Shown here: positions 42,312-49,082 of the stretch, in pieces
How the letters are laid out: each line of letters opens with the position of its first letter
Position numbering within the stretch: the first letter of the stretch is position 1
DNA from: an uncultured Gemmiger sp.
GTDB taxonomy: Bacteria; Bacillota; Clostridia; Oscillospirales; Ruminococcaceae
NCBI GenBank assembly: GCA_934502625.1
Contig: CAKSUQ010000006.1
Location: forward strand, 36,355 to 100,354
Reading direction: 5' to 3'
DNA length: 64,000 nucleotides
Translations under genes and position numbers: made by a program
Notes under the pieces: generated by a model
The model's input: the letters and a program-made list of their open reading frames with translations, nothing else
What the model was told of the DNA's origin: nothing
The model's database searches: none

Positions 42312-42395
42312 GCAAGTTATAAGCAAGTTAAAATGCGCATGGCAACGAGAAAAACGCAATTAGCTTGAAGCTAAACGCAAGTTAGACGCAAGATT
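42312..42395. promoter_or_regulatory. Candidate integrase arm-type sites
   Basis: GCAAGTTA at 42312, 42323 and 42377, with a GCAAGATT at 42388: two pairs, each spaced 11 bases. Between the pairs is the palindrome TTAGCTTGAAGCTAA. Position just upstream of int suits arm sites or an excision-factor region. Confidence 0.45.
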
Positions 42396-42430
42396 GTGGT
42401 GTTTAGCTTTGGGAGAATATAACTTATAGG

Positions 42431-42916
42431 TTATAATGCGTTGAAAACATCCAGCACGGATTGCGGCAGATCGCCGTCAGTACAGAGCATGGCAAGGCCG
42501 TCATGAACATAAGCGGGGATCGTGCCGAAGCCGTCCATCGTGACGGCGTTGTCGGAAACGGCCTGCTTGTAGGCATCGGAATCCGGGTCAAACTGGTACA
42601 GTTCTATATTGCAGCCATCTGTTTTATATTTGTACCCGGTCTTTGCGCCGATATACTCCGCGGCCATGGTGACGCGCTCATAGGTGATGCCGAGAGAATC
42701 AAGGCCGGATTCAAACGCAGCAAAAGCATCCGCCGATGCAGGCGGTGCGGCGGTGGGTTCAGGCGTAGGCTCTGCCGTGGCGGCAGGGGCAGCGGTAGCC
42801 GTGGGTGCTTCCGCTGTGCTGGGAGCGGCGGAAGATGCGGCAGAGCCGCAGGCGGACAGGGAGACGGCGCAGATCAGCGCAAGGGCAACGAGGGTTTTAT
42901 TCTGCAAGATTTTCAT
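42431..42916 (-). CDS. Putative lipoprotein
   Basis: 161 residues with a signal peptide ending in the lipobox LSAC (Cys at about 23), an Ala/Thr/Pro/Glu-rich linker, and a ~100-residue unrecognised domain (TYERVTMAAEYIGAKTGYKY...). AAGGAG upstream. A lipoprotein next to the integrase may alter the host surface, for example as superinfection exclusion; that is a guess from context. Confidence 0.75.
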   Translation of the reverse strand: MKILQNKTLVALALICAVSLSACGSAASSAAPSTAEAPTATAAPAATAEPTPEPTAAPPASADAFAAFESGLDSLGITYERVTMAAEYIGAKTGYKYKTDGCNIELYQFDPDSDAYKQAVSDNAVTMDGFGTIPAYVHDGLAMLCTDGDLPQSVLDVFNAL

Positions 42917-42927
42917 AAAAATACTCC

Positions 42928-42956
42928 TTGCAAAGTGAAATTACAAATTGTATAAT
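42928..42956 (+). promoter_or_regulatory. Rightward promoter for the 42994-43953 genes
   Basis: TTGCAA (42928-42933), 17-base spacer, TATAAT (42951-42956). Confidence 0.8.
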
Positions 42957-42993
42957 ATAGAGAATACAAACCGTAAACGGGAGGAATGGGTAC

Positions 42994-43323
42994 ATGGAAC
43001 AGATGCAGGAGTTAGAGAAGCTGACCCCAGCGGAAAAAATGAAGCTGGCGTGGAAGCTGTACGATGAAGCAATCCATGAACTGCCGATGCCGGAAAAGGG
43101 CGCAGAGATCGCGCTGACGGAAGCGGACATTGCGGATGCACTGAATGAAAGCACAACTCCCCCGGCGGAAACCACAGGCGGCATCTGGCTGGGAACGACA
43201 GACGAAAAAGAAATAACGGCGTTTGCGGCAGATGGCGGGAACATCTGCTTTAAGGATGCGCAGGAAGTAAAGCGGTTCTGCAACAATGCGCATATGTTAT
43301 TGAAGATAATCCACGCTGTCTAA
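42994..43323 (+). CDS. Hypothetical protein (109 aa)
   Basis: GGGAGGAATGGG precedes the ATG. Acidic, helical N-terminal half (MEQMQELEKLTPAEKMKLAWKL) and a compact second half. No family recognised. Confidence 0.65.
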   Translation: MEQMQELEKLTPAEKMKLAWKLYDEAIHELPMPEKGAEIALTEADIADALNESTTPPAETTGGIWLGTTDEKEITAFAADGGNICFKDAQEVKRFCNNAHMLLKIIHAV

Positions 43324-43384
43324 GACGGGAACACGGCATGGAGTTAACCTTTTCGGCAATCGTAGTATGGGAAAGCAAGGTGAA

Positions 43385-43753
43385 ATGATGGACAAGGAAC
43401 CGATTTACAAGGGAGCCATGATGCGCGGAATGCGTGAATGGTTTGAAGACGGAATGAAGTGGGCACGTGAGAAACTGGAACCCGTCCACTTGGAAGAAGG
43501 GCGGTACTGTATGCTGTACGAGCTTGCGGGAATGCTGGATGTGGACAAGAAATGCAGAATCGTGATAGAGTACGACCCGAATCACCCTAAGATTGCGGCG
43601 TACAGAGAACCGCTGGCGGGAGAAGTAAAGCAGTTTACGGACGTGCGCGGTACATTCTGGCCGGAAGATGTGCCGGAAAGCAGGAATGTTCAATCCGGCT
43701 TGCCGATGCAGGAAATTACAGAACACCCGGCGGGAGAATACTGTGTGAAATGA
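43385..43753 (+). CDS. Hypothetical protein (122 aa)
   Basis: Start uncertain between the tandem ATGs at 43385 and 43388, both just after AAGGTG; a further in-frame ATG at 43367 lacks a ribosome site. Rich in charged residues, includes VIEYDPNHPKIAAYRE. Not recognised. Confidence 0.6.
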   Translation: MMDKEPIYKGAMMRGMREWFEDGMKWAREKLEPVHLEEGRYCMLYELAGMLDVDKKCRIVIEYDPNHPKIAAYREPLAGEVKQFTDVRGTFWPEDVPESRNVQSGLPMQEITEHPAGEYCVK

Positions 43754-43761
43754 GGTAAGCT

Positions 43762-43953
43762 ATGGCACAGGAAAACAAGACACCCCCGGCGGATGAGATG
43801 GAAGAAATGCGCGGGAAAATCAAGGGGCTGAACAGGAGCATTTCAATCCTGACCGTGACCGTATTCATTCAGACACTTATGATTATCAGGATCAACGGAA
43901 GAATTGACCTGATCTTTAGGTTCATCGAAGCAATTGCGGGTCACTTTGTATGA
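43762..43953 (+). CDS. Small membrane protein (63 aa)
   Basis: GAGGTAAGC precedes the ATG. Polar N-terminus then a single hydrophobic segment (SILTVTVFIQTLMII) and a second weak one. Function unknown. Confidence 0.55.
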   Translation: MAQENKTPPADEMEEMRGKIKGLNRSISILTVTVFIQTLMIIRINGRIDLIFRFIEAIAGHFV

Positions 43954-43968
43954 GGGCGGCAGGGCGTA

Positions 43969-44742
43969 TCATTCATCAAAGGAAACGTCATACAGAGTTG
44001 GGAACGTGTAGTCGACGCCATCCCACACATAGCGGCAGATAAAGTTAGTGCGGAGCATTGCACCGAAACCGTTCTGCGAATCAACATAGGATTTTACATA
44101 GAAGTAGTCGGAATCACGAACAACGATCCAGTCGTTACCGAGAACATCCGGGTACACGGCGGTGGAGGGAGACTTCAAATAATTGGAAACATCGGACTGA
44201 GCGGAGTTGCAGAGAGTGGCGTATTGCATGGACGACACGAGAATGTCGTTCACGTCGCCGACAACGGCACCGTCGTTGTAAATATCTGTATCACCGGCAT
44301 AGATGCGACAGACCTTATAATCGGCATCGAAACGAATTGTTACGACAGAGCGACCCCAATTACAGAAGGCCTCGTTTGAGCCGAGAGATTTAACAAGACG
44401 GATGGTGGTTTCATCAAAACCGCAGTCAAGCATAGTCTGCTTCATATCGAGATACTGCTCCAACGGATAGCCGACGAGATCGGCATCGGCCTGATCCGGG
44501 CTTTCTGTGGGTTCCGGCGTGGGACTTGGCGTAGGCGCTGCCGTTGCGGTGGCGACGGGCGTTGCTGTTGGCTCGACAGCCGCCTCTATTGCAGATGCGG
44601 GAGTGAACACGGCAACAACGAACTTGAAAAGGAAAACAAGAATTGCAATAAAAATAGCAAGTTCGAAAATGTAAGTGGCACAGCCGCCGATGGGTGAGTT
44701 TTGCGGTGGCTGCGGGGCTTGCTGGTTCTGCTGGTTGTCCAT
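43969..44742 (-). CDS. Membrane-anchored protein with Pro/Thr-rich stalk
   Basis: 257 residues from the ATG at 44740-44742, with AAGGATG upstream. Proline/glutamine N-terminus, one helix (YIFELAIFIAILVFLFKFVVAVF), a PT-rich linker, then an exported ~170-residue domain with few features. Layout resembles the lipoprotein at 42431 (linker plus compact domain). Not recognised. Confidence 0.7.
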   Translation of the reverse strand: MDNQQNQQAPQPPQNSPIGGCATYIFELAIFIAILVFLFKFVVAVFTPASAIEAAVEPTATPVATATAAPTPSPTPEPTESPDQADADLVGYPLEQYLDMKQTMLDCGFDETTIRLVKSLGSNEAFCNWGRSVVTIRFDADYKVCRIYAGDTDIYNDGAVVGDVNDILVSSMQYATLCNSAQSDVSNYLKSPSTAVYPDVLGNDWIVVRDSDYFYVKSYVDSQNGFGAMLRTNFICRYVWDGVDYTFPTLYDVSFDE

Positions 44743-44885
44743 AGTGTTACACATCCTTGTAAAAGAAAGGCGGCAGGGTTTCCCCTGCCGTGGTGAAATG
44801 AGGCGCGGGCCGGAGGAAACGGAACTGCGGCGCGCACCTGTATTGATTTAAGAACATAGTAACACACAAAAGAATAAATTGCAAC

Positions 44886-44926
44886 ATAAAAGGCCGGAGC
44901 CTGTGAGGGTTCCGGCCTTTATTTTG
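44886..44926 (-). terminator. Terminator after the repressor gene
   Basis: Minus strand AAAGGCCGGA, 12-base loop, TCCGGCCTTTT; T-rich on both sides. Confidence 0.8.
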
Positions 44927-44932
44927 TTGGTG

Positions 44933-44964
44933 GGCGGGGCGTCGAGGACGCCGCCCCCTACAAT
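44933..44964. repeat. Palindromic intergenic repeat, family A, copy 4
   Basis: GGCGGGGCGTCGAGGACGCC then GCCCCCTACAAT, within the integrated element, the same sequence as the chromosomal copy at 1341. Confidence 0.85.
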
Positions 44965-44981
44965 GTGCCCGGCGGATTAGG

Positions 44982-45395
44982 TTATGCGCCGGACGAAGAT
45001 GCGGTAGCGGATTCTTTTTTTGGGGGGTCAGGCGGGACTTCGGCGAATTTTTCGACCATGCTGTCCATGTAACGCAGGATGGCGGCGCGATCCTGCGGGG
45101 GCAGGTCGACAAAGGCGGAGACGATGGCCTGTTCCCGCGGGGTGAGCTGCTTTTCCTCGGCCAAGCGGGCGAGGATGGACGGCTTGGAATCATCCAGCAT
45201 GGGGCCGGTGCCGGTGCGGAGCCAAAGTTCGTTGACGTTGAACTCGCGGCAGATAGATGTAATGGTCTGTTCGGTTGTGCCGTTCTCTCCGCGTTCTACT
45301 TTACTAAGGCCGGATTTTGTCATGCCGATGCGGTTGCCAAACTCTGCAAGAGTGAGTTTGAAATACTGGCGGACTTCCTTTATACGTTCATTCAA
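44982..45395 (-). CDS. XRE-family repressor (CI-like), TTG start
   Basis: 137 residues starting at TTG 45393-45395, 7 bases after AAGGAGGTG. N-terminal helix-turn-helix (LTLAEFGNRIGMTKSGLSKVERGENG) and a short C-terminal helical domain without the LexA-type protease motif. Probably the lysogeny repressor of the element, controlling the divergent promoter at 45473. Confidence 0.88.
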   Translation of the reverse strand: MNERIKEVRQYFKLTLAEFGNRIGMTKSGLSKVERGENGTTEQTITSICREFNVNELWLRTGTGPMLDDSKPSILARLAEEKQLTPREQAIVSAFVDLPPQDRAAILRYMDSMVEKFAEVPPDPPKKESATASSSGA

Positions 45396-45423
45396 TGTGT
45401 TTCACCTCCTTATCTCTATCGCC

Positions 45424-45452
45424 AGTATAGGCCGAAAAGTGTCGAAAGTCAA
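45424..45452 (-). promoter_or_regulatory. Repressor maintenance promoter
   Basis: Minus strand TTGACT (45447-45452), 17-base spacer, TATACT (45424-45429). GTGTCGAAAG lies in the spacer. Confidence 0.8.
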
Positions 45453-45492
45453 CTTCTTTTTGCAAAAAAGTGTTGACAAGGTGTCGAGAGGG
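45439..45492. promoter_or_regulatory. Candidate repressor operators
   Basis: Three related half-sites: AAGTGTCGAAAG (45438), AAGTGTTGACAAG (45469) and AGGTGTCGAGAG (45479), covering both divergent promoters. Confidence 0.55.
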
Positions 45493-45501
45493 TGCTATTA
45501 T
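45473..45501 (+). promoter_or_regulatory. Rightward early promoter
   Basis: TTGACA (45473-45478), 17-base spacer, TATTAT (45496-45501). Confidence 0.8.
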
Positions 45502-45602
45502 GATGATGCAAGGTGTAGACAGTACACGAAAGCGCGTAAAGAAATACACCTACGACACACGCGGGAGGTGAAGCAAGCACGGACGAACATTTTAAGTGGG
45601 CC

Positions 45603-45722
45603 ATGCTGGAAACGGACGGCGTGGTACAGATACGGCCCATGCAAGGTGACTGCATTACCCTGCATGGGCCGGAGGAAGCAAAGATGTTCTGTGAGTGCCT
45701 TATGAATCTATTCCAAAAATAG
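45603..45722 (+). CDS. Possible small protein (39 aa)
   Basis: First gene candidate after the early promoter: ATG at 45603, 39 residues. The frame stays open to 45535 without a standard start, and GGGAGGTGA at 45562-45570 is not matched by a start codon in this frame, so the true N-terminus is unclear. Could be a Cro-like or leader peptide; not recognised. Confidence 0.35.
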   Translation: MLETDGVVQIRPMQGDCITLHGPEEAKMFCECLMNLFQK

Positions 45723-45897
45723 TATAGACGACGCCGCAGCCTTTTGCGGGGAGCTTGGACAGCTTATAGGTCTGCAAATACAGGTCAACGGCGAGACGAC
45801 ATTCTACTTTTGAGAGTATGCGGTAGCCATAGGCGCGGAGCGTGAAACCGCCAACGCGGATTGTGGTTACTACCTTAGGCAATGGAACATCACACAT
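45700..45897 (-). CDS. Hypothetical protein (65 aa)
   Basis: Strong AAGGAGGTG site before the ATG and its own promoter (TTGTCT, 17 bases, TACAAT at 45922-45950). Beta-rich small protein beginning MCDVPLPKVVTTIRVGGFTL. Runs against the early genes; may be a regulatory or host-modulating product. Confidence 0.65.
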   Translation of the reverse strand: MCDVPLPKVVTTIRVGGFTLRAYGYRILSKVECRLAVDLYLQTYKLSKLPAKGCGVVYTIFGIDS

Positions 45898-45921
45898 GAT
45901 AACACCTCCTTCCTTGTGGAT

Positions 45922-45950
45922 ATTGTAGCACGGGAAAGCGAAGGAGACAA
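45922..45950 (-). promoter_or_regulatory. Promoter of the 65-aa leftward gene
   Basis: Minus strand TTGTCT, 17-base spacer ending CCCGTGC, TACAAT. The unit at 46424 has the same CCCGTGCTACAAT. Confidence 0.7.
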
Positions 45951-45985
45951 CACACGCCGCGTGTATAAAAGGTGGTGAAAAAGGC

Positions 45986-46216
45986 GTGAGCGATTATTCG
46001 GAAAGTTTGATTGAAGAAATGAAGATGCGCCAGCCGGAGGAATTGGAAATCAACGGTGTGAGACTGCTGACCAAAAACGGCGTGACGCAGGCGCAGGAAA
46101 GTCAACGCTGGGCGCGGGAGAACGCAGAGCGGAAGATCAAGCGCTTTGCCGCGATCTGGTCGGTGCTGAACTCTGCCGCCATCATTGCGCTTGCCATAGC
46201 GCTATTAAGAAGGTGA
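45986..46216 (+). CDS. Small membrane protein (76 aa), GTG start
   Basis: GTG 45986 follows AAAGGTGG. Helical charged N-terminal part and a C-terminal transmembrane helix (AIWSVLNSAAIIALAIALL). Not recognised. Confidence 0.6.
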   Translation: MSDYSESLIEEMKMRQPEELEINGVRLLTKNGVTQAQESQRWARENAERKIKRFAAIWSVLNSAAIIALAIALLRR

Positions 46217-46270
46217 GTACAGCGAAACATTTTATAAGCGGCGCGATCGCGCGGTGCATTATTGCGGACA

Positions 46271-46318
46271 CAAAAAGAAAGGGAAAGCGCCCGCCGCCCT
46301 TTGAGGGCACACGGGCGT
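46271..46318 (-). terminator. Terminator of the small leftward unit
   Basis: Minus strand CGCCCG...CCCT, TTG loop, AGGG...CGGGCG then CTTTCCCTTTCTTTTTG. Confidence 0.65.
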
Positions 46319-46345
46319 TGGTGGAACAACAAAGCTGGAAGAAGA

Positions 46346-46414
46346 TCATTTACCTTTCAGCAAAAAGCCTTTGGCTGTTTCTACGGCAACGGCTTTGGCG
46401 ATTTCGATAACCAC
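46346..46414 (-). CDS. Possible 22-aa peptide or small RNA unit
   Basis: Between a good promoter (46424-46452) and a terminator (46271-46318) a minus-strand transcript of ~150 bases would carry only this frame: GTG start, VIEIAKAVAVETAKGFLLKGK, TGA. AGGGGA touches the GTG, so translation initiation would be close to the 5' end. An amphipathic peptide or a regulatory RNA are both possible. Confidence 0.4.
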   Translation of the reverse strand: MVIEIAKAVAVETAKGFLLKGK

Positions 46415-46423
46415 TCCCCTGCC

Positions 46424-46452
46424 ATTGTAGCACGGGGGCGGAGAGAAAACAA
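46424..46452 (-). promoter_or_regulatory. Promoter of the small leftward unit
   Basis: Minus strand TTGTTT (46447-46452), 17-base spacer ending CCCGTGC, TACAAT (46424-46429). Confidence 0.6.
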
Positions 46453-46467
46453 AGAGGTGAATTAAGA

Positions 46468-46623
46468 ATGAGCGAGAAAGAGAACGACACCAAGAAGATG
46501 CTGGAAACGCTGCGCAAGCTGCCGGAGAAAGCGCAGGAGAAGATCGGGTATATGATCGAGGGTGCGGCGCTGGTGAGCGGTGCGCACGAGGACGAACCGA
46601 AGAAGGACGGCGGCGCGGCGTGA
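46468..46623 (+). CDS. Hypothetical protein (51 aa)
   Basis: GAGGTG lies 8 bases before the ATG. Charged helical peptide (MSEKENDTKKMLETLRKLPEKAQEKIGYMIEG...). Overlaps the next gene (GTGA). The start resembles small phage proteins annotated near HTH genes; no function assigned. Confidence 0.6.
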   Translation: MSEKENDTKKMLETLRKLPEKAQEKIGYMIEGAALVSGAHEDEPKKDGGAA

Positions 46624-47321
46624 CGCGCCGGGGCGACATTGACGCGCTGAAATATGCGCTGGCCGCCGCGGCAGGAATACCGCCGGAGTGGATGGACAAC
46701 CCAAACGGGCTTGAACCGCTGCGGAGGGCGATGGAAAGGACAAGAGCTATGCTGAATGTGAAAGGCATTGATGAAGCTGTTTTGCTGGCGGCGCTGTACA
46801 ATGCGGCGAAGCCGGACACGGAAGACGTGATGTACAGCAGGCACGAGAGCATGACGAAAGAAGAGGCGGCGGAACTGCTGGCAGAGCTGCGCGGGGAGCG
46901 CGTGAACGAGCCGGTGTTCATCCAAAAAGTGTACGGCAGGAGTATTTACAGTCATTTTTGGCCGGGCATGAAGAAGATTGACGGCATCCAGTACGACAAT
47001 GACAACGGGCATGGCAAGGACGCCGAGATGGTGGCCGCACTGTACAAGGAGATCGCCACGAAGAAGAACGCCGAGCGGAAAGCGGAGCGGGCAAAGCGGC
47101 ACCGGGTTGCCGTGTACTGGCATGATGACAGCAGCAAAATGGGCGTTGTGGCAGACTACAAGGACAAACGATGTCTGGATGCCACAATTGCACTGTTAAG
47201 CGTGATACTTGCGCAAATTCCGAGCGACGGTAGGGATTTGGTACTGCGCAGGATGCTGAGAGACGCCGCTGCGCTGGCAGAAAAATATGAGGAGCAAGGT
47301 AGATGTTTGAACGATACGTAA
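46620..47321 (+). CDS. Hypothetical protein (233 aa), GTG start
   Basis: GTG 46620 overlaps the stop of the previous gene. Mixed alpha/beta, strongly charged, with KKNAERKAERAKRHRVAVYW in the middle and a helical C-terminus. Overlaps the next gene by 19 bases. Not recognised. Confidence 0.65.
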   Translation: MTRRGDIDALKYALAAAAGIPPEWMDNPNGLEPLRRAMERTRAMLNVKGIDEAVLLAALYNAAKPDTEDVMYSRHESMTKEEAAELLAELRGERVNEPVFIQKVYGRSIYSHFWPGMKKIDGIQYDNDNGHGKDAEMVAALYKEIATKKNAERKAERAKRHRVAVYWHDDSSKMGVVADYKDKRCLDATIALLSVILAQIPSDGRDLVLRRMLRDAAALAEKYEEQGRCLNDT

Positions 47322-47572
47322 AGGTTTCGTGGAAGATCGACACGAAAACCGGAGAAGCGAAGGACGTCAAAATTAGCAAGCGGGCAAGCGCGATGGAAGA
47401 AACGACGGCGGCCTGCCTTATGGTGCGCCACGCTTTTGAAACCATTGCACCGAGCTGCGGCAAGGAAAAAGCAAGAAAATGCCTGCTGGACACGGTGACA
47501 TTGGCGCTGGATGTGACGGAAGAAGAAATTGAAGCACACGACAAGGCGCGGGGCGTTGTGACACAGCAGTGA
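47303..47572 (+). CDS. Hypothetical protein (89 aa), paralogue of the next gene
   Basis: Begins MFERYVKVSWKIDTKTGEAK. Aligns by eye with the next product along its length: KVSW/KVTW start, a TxxxxxxxVxRxxxxxI/VxP/E block and a CLLDTVTLAL/MLNLIREIL helix. A tandem duplication that has diverged. Confidence 0.65.
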   Translation: MFERYVKVSWKIDTKTGEAKDVKISKRASAMEETTAACLMVRHAFETIAPSCGKEKARKCLLDTVTLALDVTEEEIEAHDKARGVVTQQ

Positions 47573-47588
47573 AAGGACAGCGGAGACA

Positions 47589-47864
47589 ATGAATGAGAAC
47601 TTTATCAAGGTGACATGGCAGACGGGCACGGGCGGGAATACGCAGTCGGGGTTTGCCGTGATGGCAAAAGGCAACACGCGTGAATCCATGGTGGCGGCAG
47701 CCGTTGTAGCGCGCAGCGTTGTGAGCGTAATGGAAAAGCATACAGGCCGGGAACGCGCAAAGGAAGATATGCTGAACCTGATCCGGGAGATACTGGAACA
47801 GGACGATGAAGAAGTACAGAGCGTGGGCGTGACGATCACTTTGCCGGAAAACCGAAAGGGATAA
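47589..47864 (+). CDS. Hypothetical protein (91 aa), paralogue of the previous gene
   Basis: Begins MNENFIKVTWQTGTGGNTQSG; AAAGGACAGCGGAG upstream. Probable alpha/beta fold of unknown role, followed by the long non-coding gap. Confidence 0.65.
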   Translation: MNENFIKVTWQTGTGGNTQSGFAVMAKGNTRESMVAAAVVARSVVSVMEKHTGRERAKEDMLNLIREILEQDDEEVQSVGVTITLPENRKG

Positions 47865-47992
47865 CTCCCCGGCGGGAGACCGCCGGAATATGGGCGGGGC
47901 GTTGGCGCTGTTGCTCCTTGCGCTGGCGGCGCGTGAGCCGCAGCCCCGCAGGTGCTTTTTTCTCCATACTTATCCCCCAAGACAAGCTGACA
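47865..47992. other. Left part of the 470-base non-coding gap
   Basis: No credible gene. Opens with hairpin CCGGCGG/CCGCCGG (47869-47886) and holds GCTGGCGGC/GCCGCAGC pairing (about 47921-47943). Probably belongs to the structured RNA that follows. Confidence 0.45.
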
Positions 47993-48308
47993 GCCGGGAA
48001 AGACCGGCACTTTATAGGCCGCCGCTCGTCCGCATGAGGTCGGGCGGGGCATACTCTCCGAGGAACTGTCGGGTTGCCGAGCCTCACACAAGGAGAGCAT
48101 TTTCTTATCCCGTGGCCGTATGCGGGTAAGTTGTACGGCACCCGGCACGGGTAAAGTGCAGGGGCAAGGGCGATGTGAAACGGACAGAGCCTGCACCCCG
48201 CCCCGGTAGCCTGTTCACGCCGGGGTTTATATGAGCCGCGCCGAGGTCGGCGTGCAGGGATTGGGCATTTGCCCTGCACGGCTGGTTCGATACCAGCGCG
48301 CGGCACCA
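47993..48308 (+). ncRNA. Structured RNA candidate with a tRNA-like 3' end
   Basis: A gap of 470 bases in a region where genes otherwise touch. Local pairings, left to right: GCCGG/CCGGC (47993-48008); a nested stack CTCTCC-GAGG-TCGG closed by CCGA-CCTC-GGAGAG (48054-48097); CTTATCCCG/CGGGTAAG (48104-48130); GTGCAGG/CCTGCAC (48156-48196); CCCCGG/CCGGGG (48201-48225); then the tRNA-like domain. GTGCAGGG and CCCTGCAC occur twice (48156/48190 and 48252/48272), so alternative pairing is possible. It may be one of the large phage-borne structured RNAs (ROOL- or GOLLD-like in context) or something new. Confidence 0.55.
48235..48308 (+). ncRNA. tRNA-like domain with encoded CCA
   Basis: Acceptor GCCGCGC/GCGCGGC (7 bp), T stem GCTGG/CCAGC with 7-base loop TTCGATA, discriminator A and CCA at 48306-48308: exact tRNA geometry. 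Instead of normal D and anticodon arms there are 39 bases: a short CGAGGTCG element keeping GG, and an 8-bp hairpin GTGCAGGG/CCCTGCAC with a 12-base loop. No standard anticodon arm, so not a normal tRNA; it resembles the tRNA-like domain of tmRNA in its reduced D arm. Confidence 0.6.
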
Positions 48309-48336
48309 GAGAGAAAAAAGAAAGGCGGTGCGCAGT

Positions 48337-48567
48337 ATGCGGATCGAGGATGTGAAAACCCCTACCCTGCCGCTGGCGGATGCCTGCGAGATTTTGCGGT
48401 GCGAGGGATACCGCATGAGCGTGGACAAGCTGAAAGCGGGAATTTTTGGCGGGGTGTATCCGTTCGGTGAAGTGATCGACCGTGTGGAAGGGCTGACAAA
48501 GAACGACTGCTACACGGTTTACACAGCGTTTTTACAGAAGTGGATCGAAGAAAGGCGGGTTGGATGA
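48337..48567 (+). CDS. Hypothetical protein (76 aa)
   Basis: ATG 48337 preceded by AAAGGCGGTG. Begins MRIEDVKTPTLPLADACEILRCEGYRMSV; the pattern of a short helix-turn-helix/excisionase-like protein (ADACEILRCEG...LKAGIFGGVYPFG) is faint. Overlaps the next start (ATGA). Confidence 0.6.
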   Translation: MRIEDVKTPTLPLADACEILRCEGYRMSVDKLKAGIFGGVYPFGEVIDRVEGLTKNDCYTVYTAFLQKWIEERRVG

Positions 48568-48893
48568 TGGAGAAGCTGCGGAAAAAGCGGGCGTGGTGGA
48601 CGCTTGGCGCGAAGGTGTGCGGGCTGGGCGGCACATGGATGATGATCGTGACGATTTGCCAGATCGTGAGCAGCGCCGAGCGCGTCAGCGTGGGCGGCTT
48701 TGTGGCCGGGATGCTGGCGGCGCTGGCGTATGGGGCGTGTGCCATGCTTTTGTGGAGTTACAGCTACGACCTGACGACCGCCGCAAAGCGGGCAACGCGC
48801 CGGTTGGCGAAGATGGAGGCCGAGGAAGTGTATGCGGCAATGCACGGCATGGCACCGATGAAACCCGACAAGATGTGGAAGAAATGCGGGTGA
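48564..48893 (+). CDS. Membrane protein (109 aa)
   Basis: ATG 48564 overlaps the previous stop. Two transmembrane helices (GTWMMIVTICQIV and VAGMLAALAYGACAMLLW) followed by a charged cytoplasmic tail. Not recognised. Confidence 0.65.
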   Translation: MMEKLRKKRAWWTLGAKVCGLGGTWMMIVTICQIVSSAERVSVGGFVAGMLAALAYGACAMLLWSYSYDLTTAAKRATRRLAKMEAEEVYAAMHGMAPMKPDKMWKKCG

Positions 48894-48899
48894 TGCGGC

Positions 48900-49073
48900 G
48901 TGGATTACTGGCAATGGGTGCGCGAGCCGTGGGTGCCGCCGGAAAGGCCGGAGAAGCTGCGCGGTTTGCGGCAGTACGGGCCGGCGCGGGTGGTGACAGA
49001 GCCGCCCGGCGGGGTGCTTTACTTAAAATGTTCACGGCGTTTTAAGAAGGGTGCAAGAAGCGAACCCACTTAG
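48900..49073 (+). CDS. Hypothetical protein (57 aa), GTG start
   Basis: Open frame from GTG 48900, MDYWQWVREPWVPPERPEKLRG..., Trp/Pro-rich N-terminus and basic C-terminus. Its stop is followed at once by the AGGAGG of the next gene, as expected for packed genes, but its own ribosome site is weak. Confidence 0.5.
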   Translation: MDYWQWVREPWVPPERPEKLRGLRQYGPARVVTEPPGGVLYLKCSRRFKKGARSEPT

Positions 49074-49082
49074 GAGGACTGT

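Noticed and set aside
43969..44742. Reading the Pro/Thr-rich membrane protein as a secreted toxin
   Set aside because: Only a membrane helix, a linker and an unknown domain are visible; nothing supports a toxin call.
48235..48308. Calling the tRNA-like domain a normal tRNA
   Set aside because: Acceptor and T arms fit, but there is no 5+7+5 anticodon arm and the D arm is a stub, so no anticodon can be assigned.
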